Counted from the first letter of the stretch, positions 33,706 through 44,850 are shown. The stretch: 64,000 nt of DNA from Amycolatopsis bullii (GCF_014654205.1 NZ_BNAW01000041.1:1-64000); one strand, 5' to 3'. Translations and numbers: made by a program. Notes: generated by a model not told the origin, from the sequence alone.

Positions 33706-34416
33706 ATGGGGATGACGATGGCGCAGCGGGACGAGGCGGATCGGATGGTTTCGCAGCAGCCCACCGGAAACGAAGCCGATCGCCCCGGGGGGCACGGCAA
33801 GCACAACCGCGCCGCGCGGCGCGAAGGCAGGCAGGCGCGGCGCAGCGGCAAGCACGGCACGCCCGAAATCACCGCGGAGATGCGCGCGAACGCCCGCGCC
33901 AATCCCGACAGCTGGCTCTACGTCATCGACGAGGCCTTCGACCCGAACGGCCCGGTGCCGTCGTGGGCGGTCGTCGGCGCGTACCCGGTGAACGGCGCCG
34001 GCGACGTCATCGCCGACTTCCACCCCAACGACCGCTACCGGCCCTCGCCCAAGGCGCTCGGCTTCCCGGACCCGGCGAACGACCTCGAGCACCTGCTGCA
34101 GCTCGTGCGCACCGAGCACCGCCCGCCGTCGGACCTGCCGAAGGCCGTCCTCGACGCGACGCTGTTCGTCTACGCGATGTCGCCGGTGCAGCGGACCGTC
34201 ATCGGCTTCCACAACACCGACGGCCGGGTCATGGTGCCCGCCTACACCCGCAAGTCGCTGGTGCCGCGCGAGTGGCCGCACGCGCGGGCGGTGGTCGGCC
34301 GCGACATCGTCGACCTGCTCGGCGGGCACCCGGTCGCGATCAACCCGCACGACCTCATCACCGCGGTCGTGCCGGCCGAGCACCTGCTGAAGGCCATCGC
34401 CGACGAGCGGCGCTGA
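33706..34416 (+). CDS. SseB-like protein resembling type VII secretion-associated family
   Basis: A protein of about 236 residues with a basic, His/Arg-rich N-terminus (HGKHNRAARREGRQARRSGK) and a C-terminal domain starting at NPDSWLYVIDEAFDP. The sequence VVGAYPVNGAGDVIADFHPN then DRYRPSPKALGFPDP resembles a family annotated as type VII secretion-associated, but no ESX genes are nearby. A TAGAGT -10-like element lies at 33666-33671. Three in-frame ATGs (33706, 33712, 33718) compete; the first is chosen by default. GTG 33670 is also open. Confidence 0.55.
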   Translation: MGMTMAQRDEADRMVSQQPTGNEADRPGGHGKHNRAARREGRQARRSGKHGTPEITAEMRANARANPDSWLYVIDEAFDPNGPVPSWAVVGAYPVNGAGDVIADFHPNDRYRPSPKALGFPDPANDLEHLLQLVRTEHRPPSDLPKAVLDATLFVYAMSPVQRTVIGFHNTDGRVMVPAYTRKSLVPREWPHARAVVGRDIVDLLGGHPVAINPHDLITAVVPAEHLLKAIADERR

Positions 34417-34476
34417 CCTGCGGGTTCAACCCCATCGAGTGATCATCGAGTCGCCGATCCGGCGGCGCCGGTGCAT

Positions 34477-34499
34477 CGTGAGACTGAAGAAGTCTCACG
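34477..34499 (+). promoter_or_regulatory. Perfect 9-bp inverted repeat upstream of first GH25 lysozyme
   Basis: CGTGAGACT (34477-34485) and AGTCTCACG (34491-34499) form a perfect stem around GAAGA, ending 21 bases before the chosen GTG start. It could be an operator or a leader hairpin next to the ribosome-binding site. Confidence 0.5.
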
Positions 34500-34520
34500 A
34501 GATCGGTGGGGAGCAAGAGG

Positions 34521-35321
34521 GTGAAACGACGTTCGCTGCCCTTCGCCGCCGTCCTCGCGTCCGTCCTGCTCGTGGCCGGGCAGGCGCCGGCGAAGGCCGA
34601 CGACCCCTACGCCGGCGCGGAGGACCACTACGCGGGTTCGCAGATCGCCGAGGTCGAGGGCGTCGGCGAGGGCCCCGACGTGCTGTACGGCGGTGACGAC
34701 CAGCTGCTCGGCCACGACGTCAGCGGGCACCAGGGCCCGGTCGACTGGCCCGGCGCGGCGGGGGCGGGCGCCAAGTTCGTCTACGTCAAGGCGACCGAGG
34801 GCACCGGGTTCGTGAACCCGCAGTTCGCGCAGCAGTACAACGGCTCCTACAACGTGGGCCTGATCCGCGGCGCCTACCACTTCGCGCGGCCGGACATCTC
34901 CGACGGCGCGTCGCAGGCGCGGTACTTCCTCGCCCACGGCGGCGGCTGGTCGGCCGACGGCAAGACCCTCCCCGGCGCGCTCGACGCGGAGTACAACCCG
35001 TACGGCGAAACGTGTTACGGCAAGGACGCCGCCGGCATGGTCGCCTGGATCCGCGCCTTCTCCGACACCTACCGCGCGGCGACCGGCCGGTTCCCGACGA
35101 TCTACACGTCGACGAGCTGGTGGAAGCGGTGCACGGCGAACAACGGCGAGTTCGGCGCCAACCCGCTCTGGATCGCGCGCTACAACAGCTTCATCGGGGA
35201 ACTGCCGTCGAGCTGGAGCATCCACACGATCTGGCAGTTCGCCGACCGCGGCACCCTGCCCGGCGACCAGAACTGGTTCAACGGCTCGGCGGACCGGCTG
35301 CTCGCCCTGGCGCTGGGCTGA
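34521..35321 (+). CDS. Secreted GH25 lysozyme
   Basis: A secreted N,O-diacetylmuramidase-type enzyme of 266 residues. The signal peptide (MKRRSLPFAAVLASVLLVAG, cleavage near AKADD) is followed by one GH25 domain beginning LGHDVSGHQGPVDW. The catalytic Asp/Glu region is GALDAEYNPYG, and ATEGTGFVNPQFA is typical. There is no separate cell-wall-binding module. GTG 34521 behind GGGGAG (34508-34513) is preferred to GTG 34506. A tandem paralogue follows 191 bp downstream. Confidence 0.88.
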   Translation: MKRRSLPFAAVLASVLLVAGQAPAKADDPYAGAEDHYAGSQIAEVEGVGEGPDVLYGGDDQLLGHDVSGHQGPVDWPGAAGAGAKFVYVKATEGTGFVNPQFAQQYNGSYNVGLIRGAYHFARPDISDGASQARYFLAHGGGWSADGKTLPGALDAEYNPYGETCYGKDAAGMVAWIRAFSDTYRAATGRFPTIYTSTSWWKRCTANNGEFGANPLWIARYNSFIGELPSSWSIHTIWQFADRGTLPGDQNWFNGSADRLLALALG

Positions 35322-35512
35322 ACGGCCCAACCGTCCAATAATAGGTGTTAACTCGTCACTGATTAACGATCTTCTTCCCGGGAAAATCACCCACACGTAT
35401 ACCCAATTTCACGGAACTGAGTGACAAACGCCACTTCGTCCTCAACAATCGTGCTCGGGCGGCTACCTGCAGTTAGCCGCTCATCGCGAGGGTATCTGTG
35501 AAGGGAACCAAG

Positions 35513-36382
35513 ATGTCCACTTCCCGAAGAGGGCGGTTGTTCGCTGCCCTGGTCGTCCCGGCCACGCTGCTCCTGCTCGGCAGCACGGCGCAGGCGACGA
35601 CCTTCTCCCCCGAAGTCGACCCCGTGGCCGCGATCAACGCGGACATCGCACAGCACAACCACGAGCTGGGGTCGCAGATCCGGCGCGTCGAAGGCGACAC
35701 GTCGACTCCGGACAGCCAGAAGTCGGCGCAGCAGCCGCAGCCGGGACAGGCCATGCCCGGCCAGGTGCTGGCCACGGTGGCCGGCATGGACGTCGCCAGC
35801 TACCAAGGCAACGTCGACTGGGCGAACTGGTGGAACCAAGGCAAGCGGTTCGTCTGGACCAAGGCCACGGAGAGCACCAACTACACCAACCCGTACTTCG
35901 CCCAGCAGTACAACGGCTCCTACAACCAGGGCTTCATCCGCGGCGCCTACCACTTCGCCACGCCGAACACCTCGAGCGGCGCGGCGCAGGCCCGGTACTT
36001 CGTCGCCCACGGCGGCGGCTGGTCCAAGGACGGGAAAACGCTCCCCGGCGCGCTGGACATGGAGTACAACCCGTACGGCGCGACCTGCTACGGGCTGAGC
36101 AAGGCGGGGATGACGTCGTGGATCCTCGACTTCCACGACACCTACCACTCGCTGACCGGCCGGTACCCGGTGATCTACACGTCGACGAGCTGGTGGGGCA
36201 GCTGCGTGAGCGGTGACTTCTCCAGCACGGCCCCGCTGTGGGTCGCGCGGTACGCGTCGTCGGTCGGCACCCTGCCCTACAACTGGGGCTACTACACCGT
36301 CTGGCAGTACACCTCGAGCCCGCTCGACCAGGACACCTTCAACGGTGCCTACGACCGGCTCCAGGCACTCGCCAACGGCTGA
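35513..36382 (+). CDS. Secreted GH25 lysozyme (tandem paralogue)
   Basis: A 289-residue paralogue of the preceding gene, with a signal peptide (MSTSRRGRLFAALVVPATLL) and a longer Gln-rich linker (about residues 30-85) before the GH25 domain starting MDVASYQGNVDW. The shared segments FAQQYNGSYN, FIRGAYHFA and KTLPGALDMEYNPYG show close kinship; the acidic catalytic motif reads DMEYN rather than DAEYN. ATG 35513 follows AAGGGAA. The A+T-richer 191-bp gap upstream holds its promoter and a CGGCTA/TAGCCG inverted repeat. Confidence 0.9.
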   Translation: MSTSRRGRLFAALVVPATLLLLGSTAQATTFSPEVDPVAAINADIAQHNHELGSQIRRVEGDTSTPDSQKSAQQPQPGQAMPGQVLATVAGMDVASYQGNVDWANWWNQGKRFVWTKATESTNYTNPYFAQQYNGSYNQGFIRGAYHFATPNTSSGAAQARYFVAHGGGWSKDGKTLPGALDMEYNPYGATCYGLSKAGMTSWILDFHDTYHSLTGRYPVIYTSTSWWGSCVSGDFSSTAPLWVARYASSVGTLPYNWGYYTVWQYTSSPLDQDTFNGAYDRLQALANG

Positions 36383-36392
36383 TCCACCCCAC

Positions 36393-36444
36393 AACCGGCT
36401 CCCGGATCGTGACGGCTTCGCGTCGCCACGACCGGGAGCCGGTT
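36393..36444 (+). terminator. Strong intrinsic terminator after GH25 genes
   Basis: AACCGGCTCCCGG (36393-36405) pairs perfectly with CCGGGAGCCGGTT (36432-36444), followed by T; the interior holds a smaller CGTG/CACG stem. It lies 11 bp after the lysozyme stop. Confidence 0.85.
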
Positions 36445-36558
36445 TCATGCCGTACCGTCCGAGCTTGCAGAACGCCGCAGCCACGTCCTGGGGGAACCGC
36501 ACGCCGCCACCGGACGTCGGAAGCGCACGAACACCCAGCGCCCGGAAGGCATGGACCA

Positions 36559-37485
36559 ATGACCTACCCGCCTCAGCCGGGCCAGCCCGGCCAGCCCGAC
36601 CCGTACGGCCAGCCGCCTTCCGGCGGCTTCCAGCAGCAGGGCGGGTGGGACCCCAACCAGCAGCAACAGCCGTACCCGACGCAGCAGTACCCGCAGGGCT
36701 GGGACCCGAACCAGCAGCAGGGCTACCCGCCGGCCTCGGGCGGCTTCCCGGCGAACCCGCAGCCGGCGTGGGGCGACCCGTACGCCCAGCAGGCCTGGGC
36801 GGACCCGAACGCGCAGCAGCAGTCGGCGTGGGCGGACCCGAACGCGCAGCAGTACGGCCAGCAGGCCTGGGACCCGAACGCGGCCGGCCAGGTGTCCGGC
36901 TGGGACCCGGCGACCGGGGGCTACACGCAGGGCTTCGGCGGGCCGCCCGCACCGCCGAAGAAGAGCAAGACCGGGATGTGGATCGCCATCGGCGCCGCCG
37001 TCGTCGTCCTGCTCGCCCTGGTGGGCATCACGGGCTTCGTCGCACCCGGGTTCTTCCTCTCGAAGGACGACACCAACACGGCCGCGGCCCCGACGTCGAG
37101 CACGTCGGCCAAGCCGTCGGCGCCGACGTCGAAGCCGACGGCCAAGAAGCCGACGGTCACGAAGCCGACGGCACCCAGCGACCAGGGCGGCGGCGGCTCG
37201 GACGCCAAGGCCGTGCTGCAGGGCTTCATCGACAAGCTGAACGCGGGCGACAACAACGGGGCGGTCGCGCTGGGCTGCGCCGACTCGAAGGAACTGCTCA
37301 GCTCGTGGCTCGAGACGTTCCTCAAGCCGCCGCTGCAGCTGCAGCTCGGTGACGTGCCCACCGACAAGTACCTGGTCGAGGGCGAGGTCACCGGGACGTC
37401 CGCCGGCAAGCCGGTGAAGGGCACGCTGAGCGCGACGAACTTCGACAAAAAGGGCTTCTGCGTCAGCACCATGCTGGTGTCCTGA
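36559..37485 (+). CDS. Pro/Gln-rich single-pass membrane protein
   Basis: A 308-residue protein in four parts: a cytoplasmic, disordered N-terminus of about 135 residues with repeated QGWDPNQQQ and AWADPNAQQ units; one transmembrane helix (GMWIAIGAAVVVLLALVGIT); a Thr/Lys/Pro-rich linker; and a small extracellular domain with two Cys (VALGCADSKE and KGFCVSTM) that may form a disulfide. The outer domain resembles SnoaL/DUF4878-like folds. ATG 36559 follows GGAAGG. Function unknown. Confidence 0.7.
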   Translation: MTYPPQPGQPGQPDPYGQPPSGGFQQQGGWDPNQQQQPYPTQQYPQGWDPNQQQGYPPASGGFPANPQPAWGDPYAQQAWADPNAQQQSAWADPNAQQYGQQAWDPNAAGQVSGWDPATGGYTQGFGGPPAPPKKSKTGMWIAIGAAVVVLLALVGITGFVAPGFFLSKDDTNTAAAPTSSTSAKPSAPTSKPTAKKPTVTKPTAPSDQGGGGSDAKAVLQGFIDKLNAGDNNGAVALGCADSKELLSSWLETFLKPPLQLQLGDVPTDKYLVEGEVTGTSAGKPVKGTLSATNFDKKGFCVSTMLVS

Positions 37486-37490
37486 GCACC

Positions 37491-38558
37491 GTGAAGCTGT
37501 GGCGATCGCCGCTGGCGTGGACGTTCCTCGCGTCGGTGGTGCTGCTGCTCGGGGTCGGCGGCTGGCTGCTGACCGACCCCGCCACCAGCCGCAGTGACGC
37601 GCTGAAGACCGGCGGACTGGCCGGCGGCGCGATCGTGGCGCTGTACGCGCTGTGGCTGAACGACCGCCGTCGCCGGGTCGAGGAGCGCCGCCAGGACATC
37701 GAGCGGCAGCGGCACGAACTCGAGGCGCAGCGCGCGGAACAGGACCGCGAGCGGGTCGCGGACGAGCGGTTCGCGAAGGCGGTCGAGCTGCTCGGGCACG
37801 CGGCCGACCAGGTGCGGGTGGGGGCGCTGCACGCGCTGGCGGGGTTGGCGCGGAGCCGGCCGGACTACACGCAGACGGTGCTGGACGTGCTGTGCTCCTA
37901 CCTGCGGCGGCCGTTCACCAGGTCTTCGCTCCCGGACCCGGATCCCGAGGAGGAGCGAGAGCTCACGGTCCGGTTGACGGCGCAGCGGCTGGTCACCGAC
38001 CTGCTACCCGGCCGCGACGACTCCGGCCCGGCGTACGACCTCGACCTGACCGGCGCGCGGCTGGAGTACCTCGACCTTTCGGGCAGGTTGATCGGCGGCC
38101 TGCTGCTCCGGTACGCGTCGCTGCACAGCACCACGAACCTCAGCGGCTGCCGCTTCAAGGGCCGGGTGTACTTCACCGCCGCGGGCACGGAGTCCGGTCG
38201 CCAGGTGGGCTACTTCCGTTGCCGCGGCGCGGTTTTCGAGAGCCGCGCGTGGTTCAGCGGGACGAAGTTCGCCGAAGCCGCGGACTTCACGGAGACCACC
38301 TTCGCCGGGCCGGCGAGCTTCAAGGATGCCGGGTTCGCCGCCGATGCGATCTTCACCGGCGTCGACTTCGGCGATTCGCTCGACCTGCGGCGGGCTTCGT
38401 TCGAGGGGCAGACCGACCTGCGGTTCGCTTCGCTGCCGGAGTCGGTTTCGCTGTACAACACCTTGGTGCGCAACGAAAAAGACGTGCGCATACCCGCGGA
38501 GTGGGACCTGGAGGAACTGCGGGACGGGACGGCCCGGATCGTCGCCAAGGCGGGCTGA
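37491..38558 (+). CDS. Membrane-anchored pentapeptide-repeat protein
   Basis: A 355-residue protein with two N-terminal hydrophobic segments (about residues 8-29 and 40-56), a charged coiled-coil (RRRRVEERRQDIERQRHELE) and a HEAT-like helical stretch. About 130 residues of pentapeptide-like repeats follow (DLTGARLEYLDLSGRLIGG, TTFAGPASFKDAGFAADAIF) that should form a right-handed beta-helix. GTG 37491 lies 5 bases after the previous stop, so the two are probably co-transcribed. Similar proteins are common in actinomycetes with no known function. Confidence 0.78.
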   Translation: MKLWRSPLAWTFLASVVLLLGVGGWLLTDPATSRSDALKTGGLAGGAIVALYALWLNDRRRRVEERRQDIERQRHELEAQRAEQDRERVADERFAKAVELLGHAADQVRVGALHALAGLARSRPDYTQTVLDVLCSYLRRPFTRSSLPDPDPEEERELTVRLTAQRLVTDLLPGRDDSGPAYDLDLTGARLEYLDLSGRLIGGLLLRYASLHSTTNLSGCRFKGRVYFTAAGTESGRQVGYFRCRGAVFESRAWFSGTKFAEAADFTETTFAGPASFKDAGFAADAIFTGVDFGDSLDLRRASFEGQTDLRFASLPESVSLYNTLVRNEKDVRIPAEWDLEELRDGTARIVAKAG

Positions 38559-38598
38559 CCGGGTTGGGGCCTCCGGCCGCGCCGAAGGCCCCGACCGG
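38559..38598. terminator. Hairpin between pentapeptide gene and purL
   Basis: GGGGCCT (38566-38572) pairs with AGGCCCC (38586-38592), extended by partly paired CCGG flanks, filling the 40-bp gap between convergent stop codons. Confidence 0.65.
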
Positions 38599-40905
<2,307 letters not shown>

Positions 40906-40912
40906 GGCCGTC

Positions 40913-40918
40913 AGGATA
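40913..40918 (-). promoter_or_regulatory. -10 element (TATCCT) of leaderless purL promoter
   Basis: On the minus strand TATCCT lies 7 bases before purL GTG 40905; this places transcription initiation at the start codon. Confidence 0.55.
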
Positions 40919-41030
40919 CGTGCCGGGCCCGGCCGCCCCGGACGGTGGTCCACCGAAGCCGAGCGGCCCGCGAGCGGTGTGACCGAGCCGACATCCAGCG
41001 CGGCCGGGCGGCTTGGGGCGGGTGCCGCGC

Positions 41031-41374
41031 ATTGTGGACAACTCGGGTGCGGGCTGGGCGCGCGGCCCGGAATTGTCGGTGGCGGCGAGTAACGTTGAAT
41101 TCGGGGGTCCCCCGAGCGCGGGGGTGCTGCTGGGGACAACTTGGGCGCCTGCGCACCGTTGGGGACAACTCGGGGCGCGGCTCGGGCGGCGGCCCGGAAA
41201 TGTCGGTGGCCGCGAGTAACGTCGAAACCGGGGGTCCCCCGAGCGCCGGGGGTGCTGCTGGGGACAACTCGGGCGCCTGCGCACCGATGGGGACAACTCG
41301 AGGCGCGGCTCGGGCGACGGCCCGGAAATGTCGGTGGCCGCGAGTAACGTCGAAACCGGGGGTCCCCCGAGCGG
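41031..41374 (+). repeat. Three-unit tandem array of DnaA-like boxes and PafBC-type promoter motifs
   Basis: Units begin at GTGGACAACTC (41034), GGGGACAACTC (41161) and GGGGACAACTC (41289), a period of 127-128 bp. Each carries CCCGGAA and TGTCGGTG-N8-TAACGT (41074-41095, 41201-41222, 41329-41350) and then a GGGGGTCCCCC palindrome. Units 1 and 2 also contain a second GGGGACAACT box. The array reads toward the ABC exporter at 41474. The whole 568-bp gap between purL and that gene has no ORF I would call. Confidence 0.8.
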
Positions 41375-41459
41375 CCGGGGCGTTCGGCTGCCCGGAAGGG
41401 CACCCGGCGGTGGCGGCCGGAGCGCGCGAAAATCGGTCGCCTTCTGCTGGTCGGCGGCT

Positions 41460-41465
41460 TACCGT
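41460..41465 (+). promoter_or_regulatory. -10 element (TACCGT) for ABC exporter operon
   Basis: TACCGT lies 8 bases before GTG 41474. It is a possible ordinary promoter independent of the upstream tandem repeat array. Confidence 0.4.
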
Positions 41466-41473
41466 CGGGAATC

Positions 41474-43108
41474 GTGCTTTCCGCCACGTATCCCTTTCCG
41501 CCGCTGCGGCTGCCCGCGCGGCCGACCGCGAGCCGCTTCCTGCTCGCCGTGTTCCGGGCTCGGCTCGGCACGGTGCTCGGGGCCGCCGCGATCGGTGTCG
41601 TCTGGGCGCTGCCCGGTGCGCTGCTGCCGCTGGTCGTCGGGCAGGGCATCGGCGCCATCGGCGCGCACGACGGTGCCGCCGTCGCGCGGTGGGCGCTGGT
41701 CGCGGCCGCGCTCGGGCTGGTGCAAACGCTCTTCGGGACCTGGCTGCACTTCCTCAACTACGGCCTGTGGCTGCACGGCGCGGGCTCGACCCAGCGGCTC
41801 GTGTCGGCGCACACCACGCGCGTCGGCGCCGGGCTGCGCGAGCAGACCACCACCGGCAACCTCGTCGCGATCTCCACCACCGACATCAACCACATCGGCA
41901 ACACCGTCGAGATGACCGGCCGCGCGTTCGGCTCGCTGCTGGCGTTCGTCGTGGTCGCGGTGTGGCTGGTCTCGACGTCGCCGCTGCTCGGCGTGGTCGC
42001 GCTGGTCGGCGTGCCCGTCGCGGTGCTCGGCATCGGGCCGCTGCTCGCCCCACTGCAGAAGCGCAAGGCCAAGCAGCGCGAGAAGCGCGGGGACGTCAAC
42101 GCCCTCGGCGCGGACATCGTGTCCGGCCTGCGGATCCTGCGCGGCATCGGCGGCGAGCGGCGGTTCTTCGCCCGCTTCCGCGAGACGAGCCAGCGGGTGC
42201 GGCGGGCCGGCGTCGAGGTCGGCAAGGCCGAGGCGTGGCTGGCCGCGGCGGAGATCGCGCTGCCCGGCCTGGTCACCGTGGTGATCACCTGGCTCGGCGC
42301 GCGGCTGGCCGTGGCCGGCTCGATCGACGTCGGCCAGCTGGTGGCGTTCTACGGCGTCTCGGCCTTCCTGATCTGGCCGGTCAACGCCGCGACGGAGGCC
42401 GTCGGGTCGATCACGTCGGGCCTGGTCGCGTCGCGGAAGGTGGTGGCGCTGCTGGCGATCCGCCCGAAGCTGGCGGACCCGGAGACGCCGGTGCCGCTGC
42501 CCGGCGGCCCGCTGGAACTGGTGGACACCGAGTCCGGGGTCCGGGTGGCGCCCGGCCGCCTGACGGTCGTCGACTTCGGGGCAGGCGGCGAAGCGGTGGC
42601 CGACCGGCTGGCGCGGTTCGCCGATCCGGCCGAGGGCGAAGAGGTGCTGGTCGGCGGCGTCCGGGCGGACCACGTCGCGCTCGCGGAGCTGCGGCGGCGG
42701 ATCGTCTACGCGCACAACCAGGACATCTGGTTCTCGGGCGTGCTGCGCGAGCAGCTGGCGCCGGCGCGGCCGGGCGGCGTCAGCCTCACCGAAGCGCTGT
42801 ACGCGGCCGACGCCGACGACATCGTCGAGGCGCTGCCCGACGGCATCGACGAGGTGATCGGCGAGCGCGGCCGCGAGGTGTCCGGCGGCCAGCGACAACG
42901 GCTGAACCTGGCCCGCGCGCTGGCGACCGACGCCGACGTCCTGGTGCTCGACGAGCCGACGTCGGCCGTCGACGCGCACACGGAGGCCCGCATCACCGAA
43001 CGCGTCGCCGAGCTGCGGCGCGGCCGGACGACGGTGGTGTTCAGCCAGAGTCCCTTGTGGACGCATGTAGCGGACGAAGTCTTCACGGCAAAGGCAGTGA
43101 CGGTATGA
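41474..43108 (+). CDS. ABC exporter half-transporter lacking Walker A
   Basis: A 544-residue transmembrane-plus-ATPase half of a heterodimeric ABC exporter. Membrane helices occupy about residues 25-300. In the ATPase domain the expected phosphate-binding loop is replaced by DFGAGGEAVADRL, with no GKS/T, and the switch His is absent (VVFSQSPLWTH). The signature VSGGQRQRLNLARAL and Walker B VLVLDEPTSAVD are intact. It therefore cannot bind ATP in its own P-loop but can supply the signature to the partner. It overlaps the next gene by 4 bases (ATGA). Confidence 0.85.
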   Translation: MLSATYPFPPLRLPARPTASRFLLAVFRARLGTVLGAAAIGVVWALPGALLPLVVGQGIGAIGAHDGAAVARWALVAAALGLVQTLFGTWLHFLNYGLWLHGAGSTQRLVSAHTTRVGAGLREQTTTGNLVAISTTDINHIGNTVEMTGRAFGSLLAFVVVAVWLVSTSPLLGVVALVGVPVAVLGIGPLLAPLQKRKAKQREKRGDVNALGADIVSGLRILRGIGGERRFFARFRETSQRVRRAGVEVGKAEAWLAAAEIALPGLVTVVITWLGARLAVAGSIDVGQLVAFYGVSAFLIWPVNAATEAVGSITSGLVASRKVVALLAIRPKLADPETPVPLPGGPLELVDTESGVRVAPGRLTVVDFGAGGEAVADRLARFADPAEGEEVLVGGVRADHVALAELRRRIVYAHNQDIWFSGVLREQLAPARPGGVSLTEALYAADADDIVEALPDGIDEVIGERGREVSGGQRQRLNLARALATDADVLVLDEPTSAVDAHTEARITERVAELRRGRTTVVFSQSPLWTHVADEVFTAKAVTV

Positions 43109-44850
43109 AACGGCTTCCCACGGCGGCCCGGCGGGACGTCCGCCGCTGGGCCTGGCAGACGACCACGGCCCACAAACGCGAGTTCGGCCTGCTGCTCGGC
43201 TCACTGGCCGTGGCGACTCTGATCGGCCTGGCCGGGCCGCAGCTGCTCGGCTCGCTCGTCGACGACGTCGCGGCCGGCACCACGACCGCGCACGTCGACG
43301 TGCTGGCGGTGGTGTTCGTCGCCATCCTGCTGCTGCAGGCGGTGGCGCGGAAGATCGCGCGGATGCGTGGCGCGGTGTTCGGCGAGCTGGTGCTGGCCGA
43401 GACGCGCGAGGAGTTCGTCGGGACGGCGCTGCAGCTGCCGCTGGGCACGGTCGAGGCGGCCGGCACCGGCGACCTGCTCAGCCGCGCCACCACCGACCTC
43501 GGCCGGATCGACCACGCGGCGCGGTTCGCGGCGCCGGAGATCCTGGTCGCGACGGTGACCGTGGTGTTCACGATCGTCGCGATGGTGGTGACGTCGCCGC
43601 TGCTGTCGCTGGGCCTGCTGGTCGCGCTGCCGCTGCTGGTGCCGGTGACCGTCTGGTACCAGCGGCGGATCCCGTCGGTCATGCAGTGGATGCTCGACCG
43701 CTGGGCCGACCTGACCACCAGCGTCCACGAGACCGCGGAGGGCGCGCGCACGACCGAGGCGCTCGGGCTGACCGAGCGGCGGATCGGCGCCGCGCACGAC
43801 GCGCTGGAGCAGAGCATCTACGGCGAACGCCGGATGCGCGCGCTGCAGCTGCGGTGGCTGCCGTCACTGGAGATCAGCTACGTGCTGCCGCTGGCGGTCA
43901 TGCTGGTGCTGGGCCTGCTCGCGTACGCGCAGGGCTGGGCCGGGCTCGGCGAGATCACCACGATGCTGCTGTACGTGCAGGGCATGGCGGCGCCGCTGAA
44001 CGAGGCGCTGTTCTGGCTGGAGGACCTGCAGGTCGCGGCGGCCGCGGCGCGCCGGATCCTCGGCGTCCGGGCGGTCGCGGTGGAGGACGGGGCGAAGGTG
44101 GCCGAGGTGCCGCGCGGGCGGGACATCGACGTCCACGACGTCCGGTTCGGCTACACCGCCGACCGCGAGGTGCTGCACGGCATCGACCTGCGGGTCCCGC
44201 GCGGCGAGCGGCTCGCGATCGTCGGGCCGTCGGGCGCGGGCAAGTCGACGCTCGGCCGGCTGCTGGCCGGCATCGCGGCGCCGTCGGCGGGCTCGGTGCG
44301 CATCGGCGGCAAGGACGTCTCGGCGCTGGCCGACGACGTGCTGCGCGGCGAGGTGCTCCTGCTGACCCAGGAGCACCACGTGTTCTCCGGGACCCTGCGG
44401 CAGAACCTGGCCCTGCCGGCCCGCCGCGCGGGCGGCGACTGGACGGACGAGGAGCTGACCGCGGCCTTGGCGTCGGCGGGTGCGGCGGACTGGGTGGCGA
44501 CGCTGCCGGCCGGGCTGGACACGAAGCTGGGGCCGGGCGAGCACCCGGTGCCGGCGGCGATCGCGCAGCAGCTGGCGCTGGCCCGGGTGGTGCTGGCGGA
44601 CCCGCACACGCTGGTGCTCGACGAGGCGACGTCGCTGCTGGACACGGGCTCGGCGCGGGACCTGGAGCGGTCGCTGAACAGCGTGCTGGCGGGCCGGACG
44701 GTGATCGCGATCGCCCACCGCCTGCACACGGCCGCGGCGGCGGACCGGGTCGCGGTGGTCGAGGGCGGCCGCATCACGGAGCTGGGCCCGCACGAGGAGC
44801 TGTTGTCGGCGGGCGGCTCGTACGCGCGGCTGGTGGCGGCGGCGACCTGA
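43105..44850 (+). CDS. ABC exporter half-transporter with degenerate signature
   Basis: A 581-residue partner of the preceding gene, with a transmembrane domain followed by an ATPase. Walker A GPSGAGKST, Q-loop region LLTQEHHVFSGT, Walker B TLVLDEATSLLD and switch His (IAHRLHTA) are intact, but the LSGGQ signature is replaced by VPAAIAQQLALARV. It complements its partner, so a heterodimer would have one complete ATP site. Substrate unknown. A C-terminal tail GGSYARLVAAAT is echoed in a duplicated fragment just downstream. Confidence 0.87.
   Translation: MKRLPTAARRDVRRWAWQTTTAHKREFGLLLGSLAVATLIGLAGPQLLGSLVDDVAAGTTTAHVDVLAVVFVAILLLQAVARKIARMRGAVFGELVLAETREEFVGTALQLPLGTVEAAGTGDLLSRATTDLGRIDHAARFAAPEILVATVTVVFTIVAMVVTSPLLSLGLLVALPLLVPVTVWYQRRIPSVMQWMLDRWADLTTSVHETAEGARTTEALGLTERRIGAAHDALEQSIYGERRMRALQLRWLPSLEISYVLPLAVMLVLGLLAYAQGWAGLGEITTMLLYVQGMAAPLNEALFWLEDLQVAAAAARRILGVRAVAVEDGAKVAEVPRGRDIDVHDVRFGYTADREVLHGIDLRVPRGERLAIVGPSGAGKSTLGRLLAGIAAPSAGSVRIGGKDVSALADDVLRGEVLLLTQEHHVFSGTLRQNLALPARRAGGDWTDEELTAALASAGAADWVATLPAGLDTKLGPGEHPVPAAIAQQLALARVVLADPHTLVLDEATSLLDTGSARDLERSLNSVLAGRTVIAIAHRLHTAAAADRVAVVEGGRITELGPHEELLSAGGSYARLVAAAT

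Noticed and set aside
34417..34520. ydaO-type c-di-AMP riboswitch upstream of the first lysozyme
   Set aside because: The conserved core of that riboswitch is not present; only a short inverted repeat is visible.
41031..41374. Possible CRISPR array
   Set aside because: Units are ~127 bp and nearly identical throughout, with no short direct repeats separated by unique spacers.
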